From Pedosphaera sp. (lineage in GTDB: Bacteria; Verrucomicrobiota; Verrucomicrobiia; Limisphaerales; Pedosphaeraceae): DNA of 57,824 nucleotides. Where the stretch lies: NCBI GenBank assembly GCA_028293325.1, contig JAQGPA010000084.1:1-57824 (forward strand), read 5' to 3'. A model generated the notes under the pieces. The model was not told where the DNA came from. It saw nothing but the letters and a program-made list of their open reading frames with translations, and did not search any database. Position numbers and translations under genes: made by a program. Positions 1 to 7,992 of the stretch are shown here, one piece after another (within the stretch, counting starts at the first letter, position 1; each line of letters opens with the position of its first letter).

Positions 1-1
1 G

Positions 2-82
2 GATGGGGCAAACTCGCGCTGCCTCATGGACCCCGGTCCGCGCAAAATTCACTCCATCCGTGCCATCAAAGCATCGAAGTAA
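2..82 (+). CDS. C-terminal tail of a truncated upstream gene (possible)
   Basis: The frame is open from the window edge to a TAA at 80-82 and would encode 26 residues ending in IHSIRAIKASK. The start lies outside the window, so the product cannot be named. The TAA overlaps an in-frame ATG of the next gene (TAATG), which would fit translational coupling. However, the next gene has a better start with a Shine-Dalgarno sequence further on. It could also be chance open frame. Confidence 0.25.
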   Translation, partial: DGANSRCLMDPGPRKIHSIRAIKASK

Positions 83-123
83 TGAACAGGCAAAATAAGC
101 AAAACACAAAATTGGAGAACCAT

Positions 124-1251
124 ATGATAAGAAAGATACGCAAAGGATCAATCGCCCAAATGTTCAACCCACACCGGCTGAGTCTGTTGGCGGCGACAGC
201 GGCGCTGGCGCTGATGTCAGTCGCGGCGCTGGCGAAGGACGGTGAAAATTCGGACAGTTACATGCAGACCAACCTGGTTTCCAACCTGCCGGGGATGGCT
301 CAACTGCAGGACACGAACCTGGTGAATCCCTGGGGCATTTCGTTCAGTGCCACCAGCCCGTTCTGGCTCAGCGACAACGGCACTGGCCTGTCCACCCTCT
401 ATGCCGTCACCAACGATGTCACCGGCTCACCTCACGTTGTCACGGAAGGCCTCGTAGTAACCATTCCCGGCGGCGCCCCCACCGGGCAATTATTCAACGG
501 CACCCCCGGCTTCCATGGCGATGTATTCATTTTTGCCGGCGAGGATGGCGCCATTTCCGGCTGGCGCGGAGCGCTGGGCACCGCGGCGGAACTTTTGGTA
601 TCGCGCACGAACGCCGTTTACAAGGGCATCACCCTCGTCACTAATACAGGCTCGCCCCTGCTCCTGCTCGCCAACTTCCGGGAAGGCACCGTGGACGTTT
701 ACGACACCAGCATGAACCTCACCCAGTTCTCGGACACGAACGCACCCGCCGGCTATGCCCCCTTCAACGTTCAAAACCTTGGCGGCATGGTCATGGTGAC
801 CTTCGCCAAACAGGATGACGCAAAACACGACGATGTCGCCGGCGAGGGGCATGGTTTGATTGACATCTTCGACTTGCAGACCGGAACATTTCAACGGTTC
901 GCCACCGGCTCGGACGCGGGCGGACATTTGAAAGTCCTCAACTCGCCTTGGGGCGTGGCGCTGGCCCCCCAAGGCTTCGGCAAACATGAGAACGAACTCC
1001 TCGTCGGCAACTTCCGGAGCGGCACCATCACGGTTTTTAATGGCGATGGCGAATTCCGGGATTTCATCGAAGATTCCCATGGAAAACCAATCACCATTGA
1101 CGGCCTGTGGGGGCTTGCGTTTGGGAACGGAGGCAACGGCGGTGTACCCGCCGCGCTATATTTCACCGCCGGTTTGAATGGCGAAGCCGACGGACTGTTT
1201 GGCAGCATCGTTCCCGCGCCTGTAAAACACGGACCCAAAGACAGATATTGA
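124..1251 (+). CDS. TIGR03118 family secreted protein
   Basis: Exported protein of the TIGR03118 family, whose members look like beta-propellers of unknown function. After a basic N-terminus there is a hydrophobic signal segment (LSLLAATAALALMSVAALA) followed by an AxA-type cleavage site. The mature part opens with the family-typical stretch NLVSNLPGMAQ..DTNLVNPWGIS and has repeated strand motifs such as LLVGNFRSGTITVFN. I start at ATG 124 because GGAG at 114-117 is well spaced from it; an in-frame ATG at 82 has no ribosome site but overlaps an upstream stop codon. The family call is firm and the molecular role is unknown. It is followed by a strong hairpin at 1269-1299, consistent with a transcript end. 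Confidence 0.85.
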   Translation: MIRKIRKGSIAQMFNPHRLSLLAATAALALMSVAALAKDGENSDSYMQTNLVSNLPGMAQLQDTNLVNPWGISFSATSPFWLSDNGTGLSTLYAVTNDVTGSPHVVTEGLVVTIPGGAPTGQLFNGTPGFHGDVFIFAGEDGAISGWRGALGTAAELLVSRTNAVYKGITLVTNTGSPLLLLANFREGTVDVYDTSMNLTQFSDTNAPAGYAPFNVQNLGGMVMVTFAKQDDAKHDDVAGEGHGLIDIFDLQTGTFQRFATGSDAGGHLKVLNSPWGVALAPQGFGKHENELLVGNFRSGTITVFNGDGEFRDFIEDSHGKPITIDGLWGLAFGNGGNGGVPAALYFTAGLNGEADGLFGSIVPAPVKHGPKDRY

Positions 1252-1268
1252 CGAGCCCGTGCACCCTG

Positions 1269-1299
1269 ATCCGGTCCCGAGCCCATCTCGGGGCCGGAT
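1269..1299 (+). terminator. Terminator-like hairpin after the TIGR03118 gene
   Basis: A 13-bp stem (1269-1281 against 1287-1299) closes a CCCAT loop, with one G-U wobble. It starts 17 nt after the stop codon. No T-tract follows, so it may be a transcript-end stabiliser or a factor-dependent terminator rather than a classical intrinsic one. Confidence 0.55.
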
Positions 1300-1302
1300 T
1301 GC

Positions 1303-1507
1303 ACTGCTGTCCAAAATAGCACTGCTGTCCAAATTAGCTGAATTGGGCGGATTGAACACAGGTTTTGATTGGGGTTATTGGATTTATTTTTGAAATCCGG
1401 AAAACAGGTTGGCCTTTGTGCGCCAGGGCGCTTTGCCGACGAAAAGCGTCCTGTTTCCAAGGCAACGGAGAGCGTTCGTTGACGCAATGAATTTCCTAAT
1501 TTGGACA
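1303..1507. repeat. 18-bp tandem duplication plus 12-bp inverted copy
   Basis: The 18-nt unit ACTGCTGTCCAAAATAGC (1303-1320) is repeated immediately at 1321-1338 with one change. The 12-mer TGTCCAAATTAG at 1326-1337 recurs in inverted orientation at 1496-1507, enclosing about 158 bp without a credible gene. This could be the remnant of a small mobile element with terminal inverted repeats. The rest of 1252-1794 shows no supported gene. Confidence 0.4.
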
Positions 1508-1794
1508 CTAGTGATCAGCGTGAGAAAACAGCTACGGTTTTTCGTGTCCGTTATCGCGATCAGACTGGGGTGCTCCTGAAGGAACTTACGCCTTCGTTCA
1601 ACGCGCTGGCCTTGGCGCTGAAATCGCTGGTGTAATGGCATTGCGCGAGGTTGTTTCCGAACTGGCGTTTCGATCAACGGCCTGACAGGACACACGCGCT
1701 GAGCCACAACCACGCGAATGGTGCCGCCGCCACACCGGAGAGTACCCTTTTTCACTCGTTGACAAAGCAACCTGAGTTGCGAGACTTTTCCCAC

Positions 1795-3258
1795 ATGAAC
1801 AAACACACAAGCCAAACGCCCCTTCTCGCCCGCAGGTCAAAGCACGAATCAATGCAACTAGAAAAGCCACTCAAGAGAGGGGCGGTCAGAAAAGGCTATG
1901 TTTTTTCGCCGCATTTTGGCTTAAAGGAGGTCACTTATCGAGACGTGTCCGGCTTAGCGGTTACACAAGGTGACATCGTTCTGGGAAGCTCGGCAAAGAT
2001 GCGAGCATTGACTCATTATGTCACCAAAAACGCAGGAAATCTGGGAATCGAGTCAATCGTAGGTATCGGGCCAGTGCATGGCCGGAGGTGGCCCGCTGGA
2101 GTGGTTCCATACACTACGCCTAAGGAGCTTGAAGCAGTCGTTACTACAGCGATGCTCGCGTGGCAACAGGCGACTCCTGTTAGATTCGTGGCAAGGACGA
2201 CAGAGGGCAACTTCGTTTCGTTTGTGAAGGGAAGTGGCTGTAATTCCGCCGTCGGAATGATGGGGGGCGAGCAGACCATTTACCTCGGAACTGGTTGTGG
2301 ATTTGGACAGGCGATGCACGAGATAGGGCATGCGCTTGGATTATGGCATGAACAGAGCAGGGCTGATCGGGATCAATATATCACTATTAATTGGGAGAAC
2401 ATCGATCCGAACCAGCGCTACAATTTTGACCAAGTGACGGAAGGTCAAGACGTCGGTCTATATGATTACGATTCCATAATGCACTACGGGACATTTGATT
2501 TTTCTTCGAATGGCAAGCCGACGATTGAACCTAAGCAACAGGGCGTTAAGATTGGACAACGCGATCATATCAGCGCCGGAGACATATCAGGCATAGTCGA
2601 TGCCTACAAGGATGGGAGTGCTTGGGACCCTATTCCAGGCTGGGCGAGCGATATTGGCGCTGAAGAAACCGCTTGTGTAATCGGAGGAAACGACTCGATA
2701 TGGAAGTGGAACGGAGAAAAGTGGGTTGGCTTCCCTGGAGACGCCGTTCGAGTTGACCTCGACGGTGATGGGCTACCCTGGGTCGTGAACAGACGAGGCG
2801 AAATCTTCCGTTGGACAGGGGGAGATTGGGAAGGAAAGCCGGGCGGAGCAAGCGATATTGGTGCTGGTGGAACACCCGGCCATCCAAGTGCTTGGGTGAT
2901 CGGGGGAGGTGGAGCGATTTTTCAATGGACACCCGGCGGCTGGCGCGGGGTGGATGGACAGGCCAGTCGTATATCTGTGGCTCCCGATGGGAACCCATGG
3001 GTCGTCAATTCAGTAGGACAAATATTTCAACGGATAAATGACCAGTGGGTCGGCGTTCCGGGCTGGGCGAGCGACATTGCAGTGGGCGGAACCCTTTCAA
3101 ACCCGGCCATCTGGGTTATTGGAAGTAATAATAATATATTTCGGTGGGTCGGTACAGGGTGGAGAGCAATTGACGGGCAAGCCTGCGCAATCGGGTGCGG
3201 TCAGAATGGGCTTCCTTGGGTCGTCAATTCTTCTGGGCAGATTTTTATGCGATTCTGA
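1795..3258 (+). CDS. Astacin-like (M12A) metalloprotease with tectonin-like propeller
   Basis: Zinc endopeptidase of the astacin/M12A type. From the start used here, the zinc signature HEIGHALGLWHE lies at about residues 175-186 and the Met-turn SIMHYG at about 227-232. Residues from about 280 to the end form repeats of the type PGWASDIG..WVIGG..IFRW..WVVNSSGQIF, characteristic of tectonin-type beta-propellers, which often bind sugars or surfaces. No signal peptide is visible, which is odd for this usually secreted family. The open frame extends to 1651, but ATG 1795 is the first ATG giving a family-like N-terminus; 1852 is an alternative, and neither has a clear ribosome site. It stands alone between two gene-poor stretches. 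Protease identity is very likely; target and export are unknown. Confidence 0.85.
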   Translation: MNKHTSQTPLLARRSKHESMQLEKPLKRGAVRKGYVFSPHFGLKEVTYRDVSGLAVTQGDIVLGSSAKMRALTHYVTKNAGNLGIESIVGIGPVHGRRWPAGVVPYTTPKELEAVVTTAMLAWQQATPVRFVARTTEGNFVSFVKGSGCNSAVGMMGGEQTIYLGTGCGFGQAMHEIGHALGLWHEQSRADRDQYITINWENIDPNQRYNFDQVTEGQDVGLYDYDSIMHYGTFDFSSNGKPTIEPKQQGVKIGQRDHISAGDISGIVDAYKDGSAWDPIPGWASDIGAEETACVIGGNDSIWKWNGEKWVGFPGDAVRVDLDGDGLPWVVNRRGEIFRWTGGDWEGKPGGASDIGAGGTPGHPSAWVIGGGGAIFQWTPGGWRGVDGQASRISVAPDGNPWVVNSVGQIFQRINDQWVGVPGWASDIAVGGTLSNPAIWVIGSNNNIFRWVGTGWRAIDGQACAIGCGQNGLPWVVNSSGQIFMRF

Positions 3259-3392
3259 CCTGTGAAAACCTCTCCAGCAGACGCCCCCCCGAATGCCTGA
3301 CGCCTGGTCGCTCAGGGCCTAAAAACCTGAATAATGATGAACCGCGAGCGCCCGAGAGGTTGAGCGTCCAAACAATCCCTGACCTTATGGGC

Positions 3393-3471
3393 GACCCCTT
3401 TACGGTTTTTTATGCCTTTTGACCGCCGCTACTACAGAGAAACCTGAATAAACAATAAGCGTAAAGGGGTC
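3393..3471. repeat. 11-bp inverted repeat upstream of transposase fragment
   Basis: GACCCCTTTAC at 3393-3403 is perfectly inverted as GTAAAGGGGTC at 3461-3471, 50 nt before a RAYT-like fragment. REP-associated transposases are typically bordered by such short inverted motifs, so this is probably one end of that element. Confidence 0.4.
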
Positions 3472-3520
3472 CCACCTTTTTACAGCGGACACCTTTAGCG
3501 AGCTTGCGCCTGCTTTCCCC

Positions 3521-3628
3521 ATGGCCCGCAAATTACGCGTCCAATATCCTGGTGCGGTGTATCACGTCCTGAATCGCGGGAACCGACGGAATTCTATCTT
3601 CCAAAACCGGTCATCCATGAGGACCTGA
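3521..3628 (+). pseudogene. Truncated REP-associated (IS200-like) transposase
   Basis: The 35-codon frame starts MARKLRVQYPGAVYHVLNRG, the characteristic N-terminus of Y1/RAYT transposases (REP-associated tyrosine transposases, related to IS200/IS605). After about 25 residues the similarity stops and a TGA follows. The HUH and catalytic Tyr regions are missing, so only the 5' end survives. Full family members are roughly 200-300 residues. It marks a decayed mobile element in a 2-kb gene-free stretch. Confidence 0.7.
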
Positions 3629-4656
3629 GAGCAACAGAAAAAAAACCCCTCCGGCTTCGTTCGCGTATTTCGATTATTTCACGGTGAAAAATCCCTTTTG
3701 GCCTCGGCTTCATCCCCGCCCCAATCCTGTTACAATTCCCCATCCGAAAATTCCGGTCTTTTTTTGACAGAGCGTACCGCCGGCCCTCAACGGCGTTGAT
3801 GTTGAATGATTCAACCGTTTTCAAGGTTGGGGATTTTTTCTCAGTTTACCCAGCGTAACCGTTGCGCGCAAACCCAGAAGCCATCTCCCAAATATCCACA
3901 GTGGCGTATTGAGAAGGATAACAGAACGGTGCGGAAAACCGAAAAACATCGATTAGTAAGTGGAACGGCCGATCTTTGAGCCGGCGGCTTCGTTGTTCGT
4001 CGGTCACAGCCCCTTTCAGGGATGCTCCCTCCTCACGCCTCGCCGTCGGCCCAAATCTCTGGCCGCGCCATCTCTGGCTATTTAGGAGATGCCTTCCAGG
4101 CTGGATGATTCAATCTCGTTGAGATTGGTTCCGAATTTGGAGTGCAAAAATGAGGGTTTTCACAATTTGGCCGGTTGAAACTCATCAAAGGCTTAGAAAC
4201 AAAGGGGATGGTTGGGGTTTTCTTGGAAAAAAGCTGAGCGACACGAGCGACACGAGCGACAGTCGCGGTTGGCCGAAGGTGCTTAAATGACATCATGAGC
4301 ATGAAATATGTTTCGCGTTCTGGGTTGATTGGCGAATTTTTGATTTTTGATTTGCGATTTTTGATTGGGGGAAGCCTCAAGTTCGGAGTGGGGAGTGGCA
4401 ATTTAACCGCGGAGGTGCTTCCGCACTGGCAATGGGAGGCACGGAGATGACGCAGTTAAGAGAAGAGTTTTTGACCCGCCTTCGCAAAGACGCCATGGCG
4501 CGACAAGCAGGATTAACAGGATTCCTCCTGCGCCAAGGCTTCGGCGGACAAGTGGGAGTGGATTGGGGACGGGCATGATGGGGACAAGGAATTATACGAT
4601 TCTTTTGCAGACGGGTTGTGTCGCCCCTCCGGGGCTGGGAGGTGCTTCGGCACGGC
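3629..4656. other. Gene-free region with low-complexity repeats
   Basis: No credible coding sequence was found; the short frames lack ribosome sites and family resemblance. It holds a tandem ACACGAGCG-type repeat near 4238-4260 and an AT-rich tract near 4331-4372, in which GATTTTTGATTT-like words alternate. Both look like intergenic repeat DNA rather than genes. Confidence 0.5.
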
Positions 4657-5235
4657 CATTACGAATAACGCGGTAACACAAGGTAACTTGAGGTTCGGTC
4701 GCGGTGGTTTTGAGGTTGGTCAAGGTAATTTGAGGTAATTCGAGCCTAAATTTTCTTATGAAAGGGAGCAAAAGGAGTAACAGGAGTTGCAGTGGTCAAA
4801 GGTCGCCAAGCGCCTGTTTTGGATCGTCGCGTGTATTGGCTGGGATCCGCCGGGGTCCTTCCGGACTGGTCATCAGATGCCACGGCTCTACGGCAGGCGG
4901 GACGCCTACCGCTACAACTAAGCTGGTCAAGGTAAAACCAAGTGGCAACTAAGGTAGTCAAGGTAATACCAAGTTGTTTTTTTGTCCTGGCGGACAGCCA
5001 ATATGAAGACAGCATGCAAAACAAAGGGTTCTGCCACGCCCCTCGGGGTGGTGGGAGTATTTGGTTGGTTTCCGGAGGTGTCGCGGTGCTCAACCTCCGG
5101 CTACTGTCTGACAATCCTTCAGATTGCGGGAGGGGCATTATGCGGAGCGACGACTAGGACGATTGGGACTTTGAAGCTGGTCAAGATGGATTGGAGGTGG
5201 GTCAAGGTAATTTGAGGTAGTTTTTTTGTCCTGCT
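4657..5235 (+). repeat. Mosaic repeat element, copy A
   Basis: Three blocks rich in the word TCAAGGTAA occur at 4657-4760, about 4921-4985 and about 5171-5230. Block 1 matches the complement of 57486-57589 over 104 nt without gaps; by hand I count about 91 identical positions. Block 2 matches the complement of about 57072-57129, and block 3 resembles the complement of about 56938-56995. The blocks keep the same order in both copies. Between blocks lies a GTAGCGGTAGGCGTCCCGCC-type motif (complement at about 4890-4918) that also occurs in the other copy. No gene is visible inside. Confidence 0.75.
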
Positions 5236-5287
5236 GGAGTGCAGGTAACAGGTAATTCACCCGTAAAAAAATTTGATAATCCTCCCC

Positions 5288-6718
5288 ATGAAACCCATGC
5301 TGATGCTGATGAAGGAACCGGACTACGATGTTGCGATCATTGGCGGCGGCAGCGGTGGTTACGCGGCGGCGCGTACGGCGGCGGATGCCGACCTGCGCAC
5401 GGTGGTGATCGAAGGCGCTCGGGAACTCGGCGGTCTTTGCATCCTGCGCGGGTGCATGCCCACCAAAGCGCTCCTTTACGCCGCCGAGGTGATGCATCTG
5501 GCCAGCCATCCCCAGCCTTGGGGTGTGCACACACAAAATGTCACTTTCGATTTCGCACAGGTCATGGCTCGCAAGCGGGCTTTGGTCCAGGAGTTCGCTC
5601 ATCATCGCGCCTTGCAACTCACCGAAGGCACCTTCGAATTCATTCGCGCGAATGCCCGCTTTCTGGATCCCCATACCGTTGAATTGAGCACGGGCAGGAA
5701 AATCACCGCCAAGAATTTCGTCGTCAGCACGGGCTCGGTCGTCGCCCCTTCCCCCCTGCCCTGCCTTGATGCACTGGACTACCTCACGAGTGACGACGCA
5801 CTGGAACTCACCCAATTGCCAAAATCCCTCATCATCCTCGGCGCCGGTTCCGTCGGTATCGAGTTTGCCCAATTCTTTGCCCGCTTCCACGTCAAGGTCA
5901 CTCTGATTCAACGCAGCACCCATGTGCTGCATGAGTTTGATACGGACGCTACCGACACATTAGAGAGTGTTTTCCGTCGCGAAGGCATTGTGGTCTATAC
6001 CAACACAACATTAACCGGCGCTGCCCGCAAAGGTGATTTGAAGCGCGTTTCCTTCCTCCATGGCGCCCACGAAGTCCATGTCGAAGCCGAAGAAGTCCTC
6101 TTTGCCATGGGTCGGGTGCCAAACACGGATTCCCTGGATCTCCCCCGGGCGGGCGTGACCACCGAAAACCAGCGCATCATTACCAATGAGGAAATGCAAA
6201 CCTCCGCCCCGCACATCTACGCGGCGGGCGATTGCACCAGCCCTTATGAGATCGTCCATATCGCCGTCCAACAAGGCGAAACCGCTGCCTGCAACATTGC
6301 CAATCCGAAGCGTCGCCGGCGCATGGACTACCGTCTCGCCTCCTCCATCGTCTTCACCGAGCCGCAACTCGCCATGTTGGGTCTCACTGAGAAAGAGGCC
6401 CTCCGGTGCAAGGTCCCTTACCTGGCTGCAAGTTACCTGTTCGCCGACCATGGCAAGGCGCTCATCATGGAAGCGAAGGACGGCTTCGTAAAACTGCTGG
6501 CCAATCCCGAAAGTGGCGAAATTATTGGCGGTTGCTGCATTGGACCGGTCGGCGGTGAACTCATCCATGAAATCATTGTCGCCATGTACAAACGCATGAC
6601 CGTCCACGAACTTGCCGCCATGCCGCATTATCATCCCACACTCGCTGAGATTTGGAGCTACCCGGCCGAAGAACTCGCCCTTAAAATCAAACCCGGCCGC
6701 AATGTCATCATAATGTGA
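5288..6718 (+). CDS. FAD-dependent NAD(P)-disulfide oxidoreductase (dihydrolipoyl dehydrogenase-like)
   Basis: Flavoprotein of the pyridine nucleotide-disulfide oxidoreductase class I family (dihydrolipoyl dehydrogenase, mercuric reductase, glutathione reductase). The FAD-binding motif GGGSGGYAAA is near the N-terminus, followed by the redox-active pair in GGLCILRGCMPTK (CxxxxC). A second nucleotide fold, ILGAGSVGIEFAQFF, and the FAD motif IYAAGDCT follow. The C-terminus has HYHPTLAE, equivalent to the His-Glu catalytic dyad. No E1/E2 dehydrogenase genes are adjacent, so the electron acceptor is unknown. I start at ATG 5288; three further in-frame ATGs follow within 21 nt and none has a clear ribosome site. 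Its stop overlaps the next start. Family sure, substrate uncertain. Confidence 0.9.
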   Translation: MKPMLMLMKEPDYDVAIIGGGSGGYAAARTAADADLRTVVIEGARELGGLCILRGCMPTKALLYAAEVMHLASHPQPWGVHTQNVTFDFAQVMARKRALVQEFAHHRALQLTEGTFEFIRANARFLDPHTVELSTGRKITAKNFVVSTGSVVAPSPLPCLDALDYLTSDDALELTQLPKSLIILGAGSVGIEFAQFFARFHVKVTLIQRSTHVLHEFDTDATDTLESVFRREGIVVYTNTTLTGAARKGDLKRVSFLHGAHEVHVEAEEVLFAMGRVPNTDSLDLPRAGVTTENQRIITNEEMQTSAPHIYAAGDCTSPYEIVHIAVQQGETAACNIANPKRRRRMDYRLASSIVFTEPQLAMLGLTEKEALRCKVPYLAASYLFADHGKALIMEAKDGFVKLLANPESGEIIGGCCIGPVGGELIHEIIVAMYKRMTVHELAAMPHYHPTLAEIWSYPAEELALKIKPGRNVIIM

Positions 6719-7992
6719 AGCGGCTGCTCATCATCCTACTCTTTTCCACTGGCTTCTTTGCCGCCTCTGCCCAACCCTCAACGCCTCCGTCCGGAGACTT
6801 GCCTCCAATTGCCCAGGAAGCCTACATCTGGCAACGGGCTTGGAACGAACCGGTCCGCGACGCCATCGCGCTCCATGCCACAAACTTTACCGGTCTGGTC
6901 GTGCTGAATGCTGAGGTCACCTGGAAACAGGGCCACCCTCAAGTCATCCATATCCCCATCGACTACGCCTCGTTGCTCCGGGCTGCCTGTCCGGTCGGAC
7001 TGGCGCTTCGAATTGGCCCCTACCCCGGCCCGTTCACCACCAATGGCCAACCCATGGACCAGCTTGCCGGGCTGGCTGTGTCACTCATCGCCGAAGCGCA
7101 GGCCAATCGCCTGAAGATACGTGAATTACAAATCGACTTCGACTGCGCCGAATCCAAACTCGATGGCTATCGGGTCTGGGTCGAGACACTTCGCCGAAGG
7201 ATTGCACCCGTCCCGCTGGTAATCACCGCCTTGCCGAGTTGGTTGAACCAGAACTCATTTCAATATCTCGCCCGCGCCTCCGATGGCTACATCTTACAAG
7301 TCCATTCTCTGGAACGCCCCAGGGATTTCGCTTCGCCTTTCTCCTTATGCGATCCCGCCGCCGCCCGTCGCGCTGTCGAACAAGCCGGTCAAATTGATGT
7401 TCCTTTCCGCGTGGCACTGCCCACTTACGGCTACCTGATTGCCTTCGCACCCGACGGCCACTTCATCGGATTGTCCGCGGAAGGCCCCGCCAAAACCTGG
7501 CCGGCCGGCACCCGTTTGCGCGAAGTCCGCTCTGACCCTGTGGCGATGGCTGACCTCGTCCGCGGTTGGTCGCTGGTGCATCCGGCAGCCTTGCAAAAAA
7601 TTATTTGGTATCGTTTTCCGATTTCTCTGGACGTTTTAAATTGGTCGTGGCCTACTCTGAATGCAGTCAAGACCGGTCGTTCTCCCCGTGAAAGTTTTCG
7701 TTTGGATACCAGCCGGTCTGCAGCGGGACTGACGGAGATCAGTCTCGTAAATGATGGCGAAGCCGACCTTTCCTCACGGCCCGTCATCGAGGTTCGCTGG
7801 CAACATGCCCGCCTGGTGGCGAGCGATGGCTTGCGTGACTTTGAAGTGGTGGATCCCGGTCCAAACACTTTGCAATTCCGTGCTCGGACAACATTAATCC
7901 CCAGCCGCCTGGCGCCGGGCGAACGTCAGGCTATCGGCTGGTTGCGTTTGGATGGAGAGGTTGAGGTGCAAATTGAAACTAAAAAACCATGA
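6715..7992 (+). CDS. DUF3142 domain secreted protein
   Basis: A GTG start (6715-6717) overlaps the preceding TGA, indicating translational coupling with the oxidoreductase. The product has a short signal peptide (LLIILLFSTGFFAASA), then the DUF3142-type opening EAYIWQRAWNEPV. A TIM-barrel-like core follows, with LQIDFDCAESKLDGY and YILQVHSLERP. DUF3142 proteins are uncharacterised; fold resemblance to glycoside-hydrolase barrels suggests but does not prove a carbohydrate role. It overlaps the next gene by 41 nt, so the three genes 5288-10249 probably form one transcript. Confidence 0.75.
   Translation: MKRLLIILLFSTGFFAASAQPSTPPSGDLPPIAQEAYIWQRAWNEPVRDAIALHATNFTGLVVLNAEVTWKQGHPQVIHIPIDYASLLRAACPVGLALRIGPYPGPFTTNGQPMDQLAGLAVSLIAEAQANRLKIRELQIDFDCAESKLDGYRVWVETLRRRIAPVPLVITALPSWLNQNSFQYLARASDGYILQVHSLERPRDFASPFSLCDPAAARRAVEQAGQIDVPFRVALPTYGYLIAFAPDGHFIGLSAEGPAKTWPAGTRLREVRSDPVAMADLVRGWSLVHPAALQKIIWYRFPISLDVLNWSWPTLNAVKTGRSPRESFRLDTSRSAAGLTEISLVNDGEADLSSRPVIEVRWQHARLVASDGLRDFEVVDPGPNTLQFRARTTLIPSRLAPGERQAIGWLRLDGEVEVQIETKKP

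Noticed and set aside
490..1080. 196-codon minus-strand frame
   Set aside because: Shadow of the TIGR03118 gene, which has a signal peptide and family motifs.
4078..4401. 107-codon minus-strand frame
   Set aside because: It crosses AT-rich repeat words (IKNRKSKIKN) and has no ribosome site or family motif.
5138..5932. 264-codon minus-strand frame
   Set aside because: Antisense to the oxidoreductase and extends into repeat DNA; no family resemblance.
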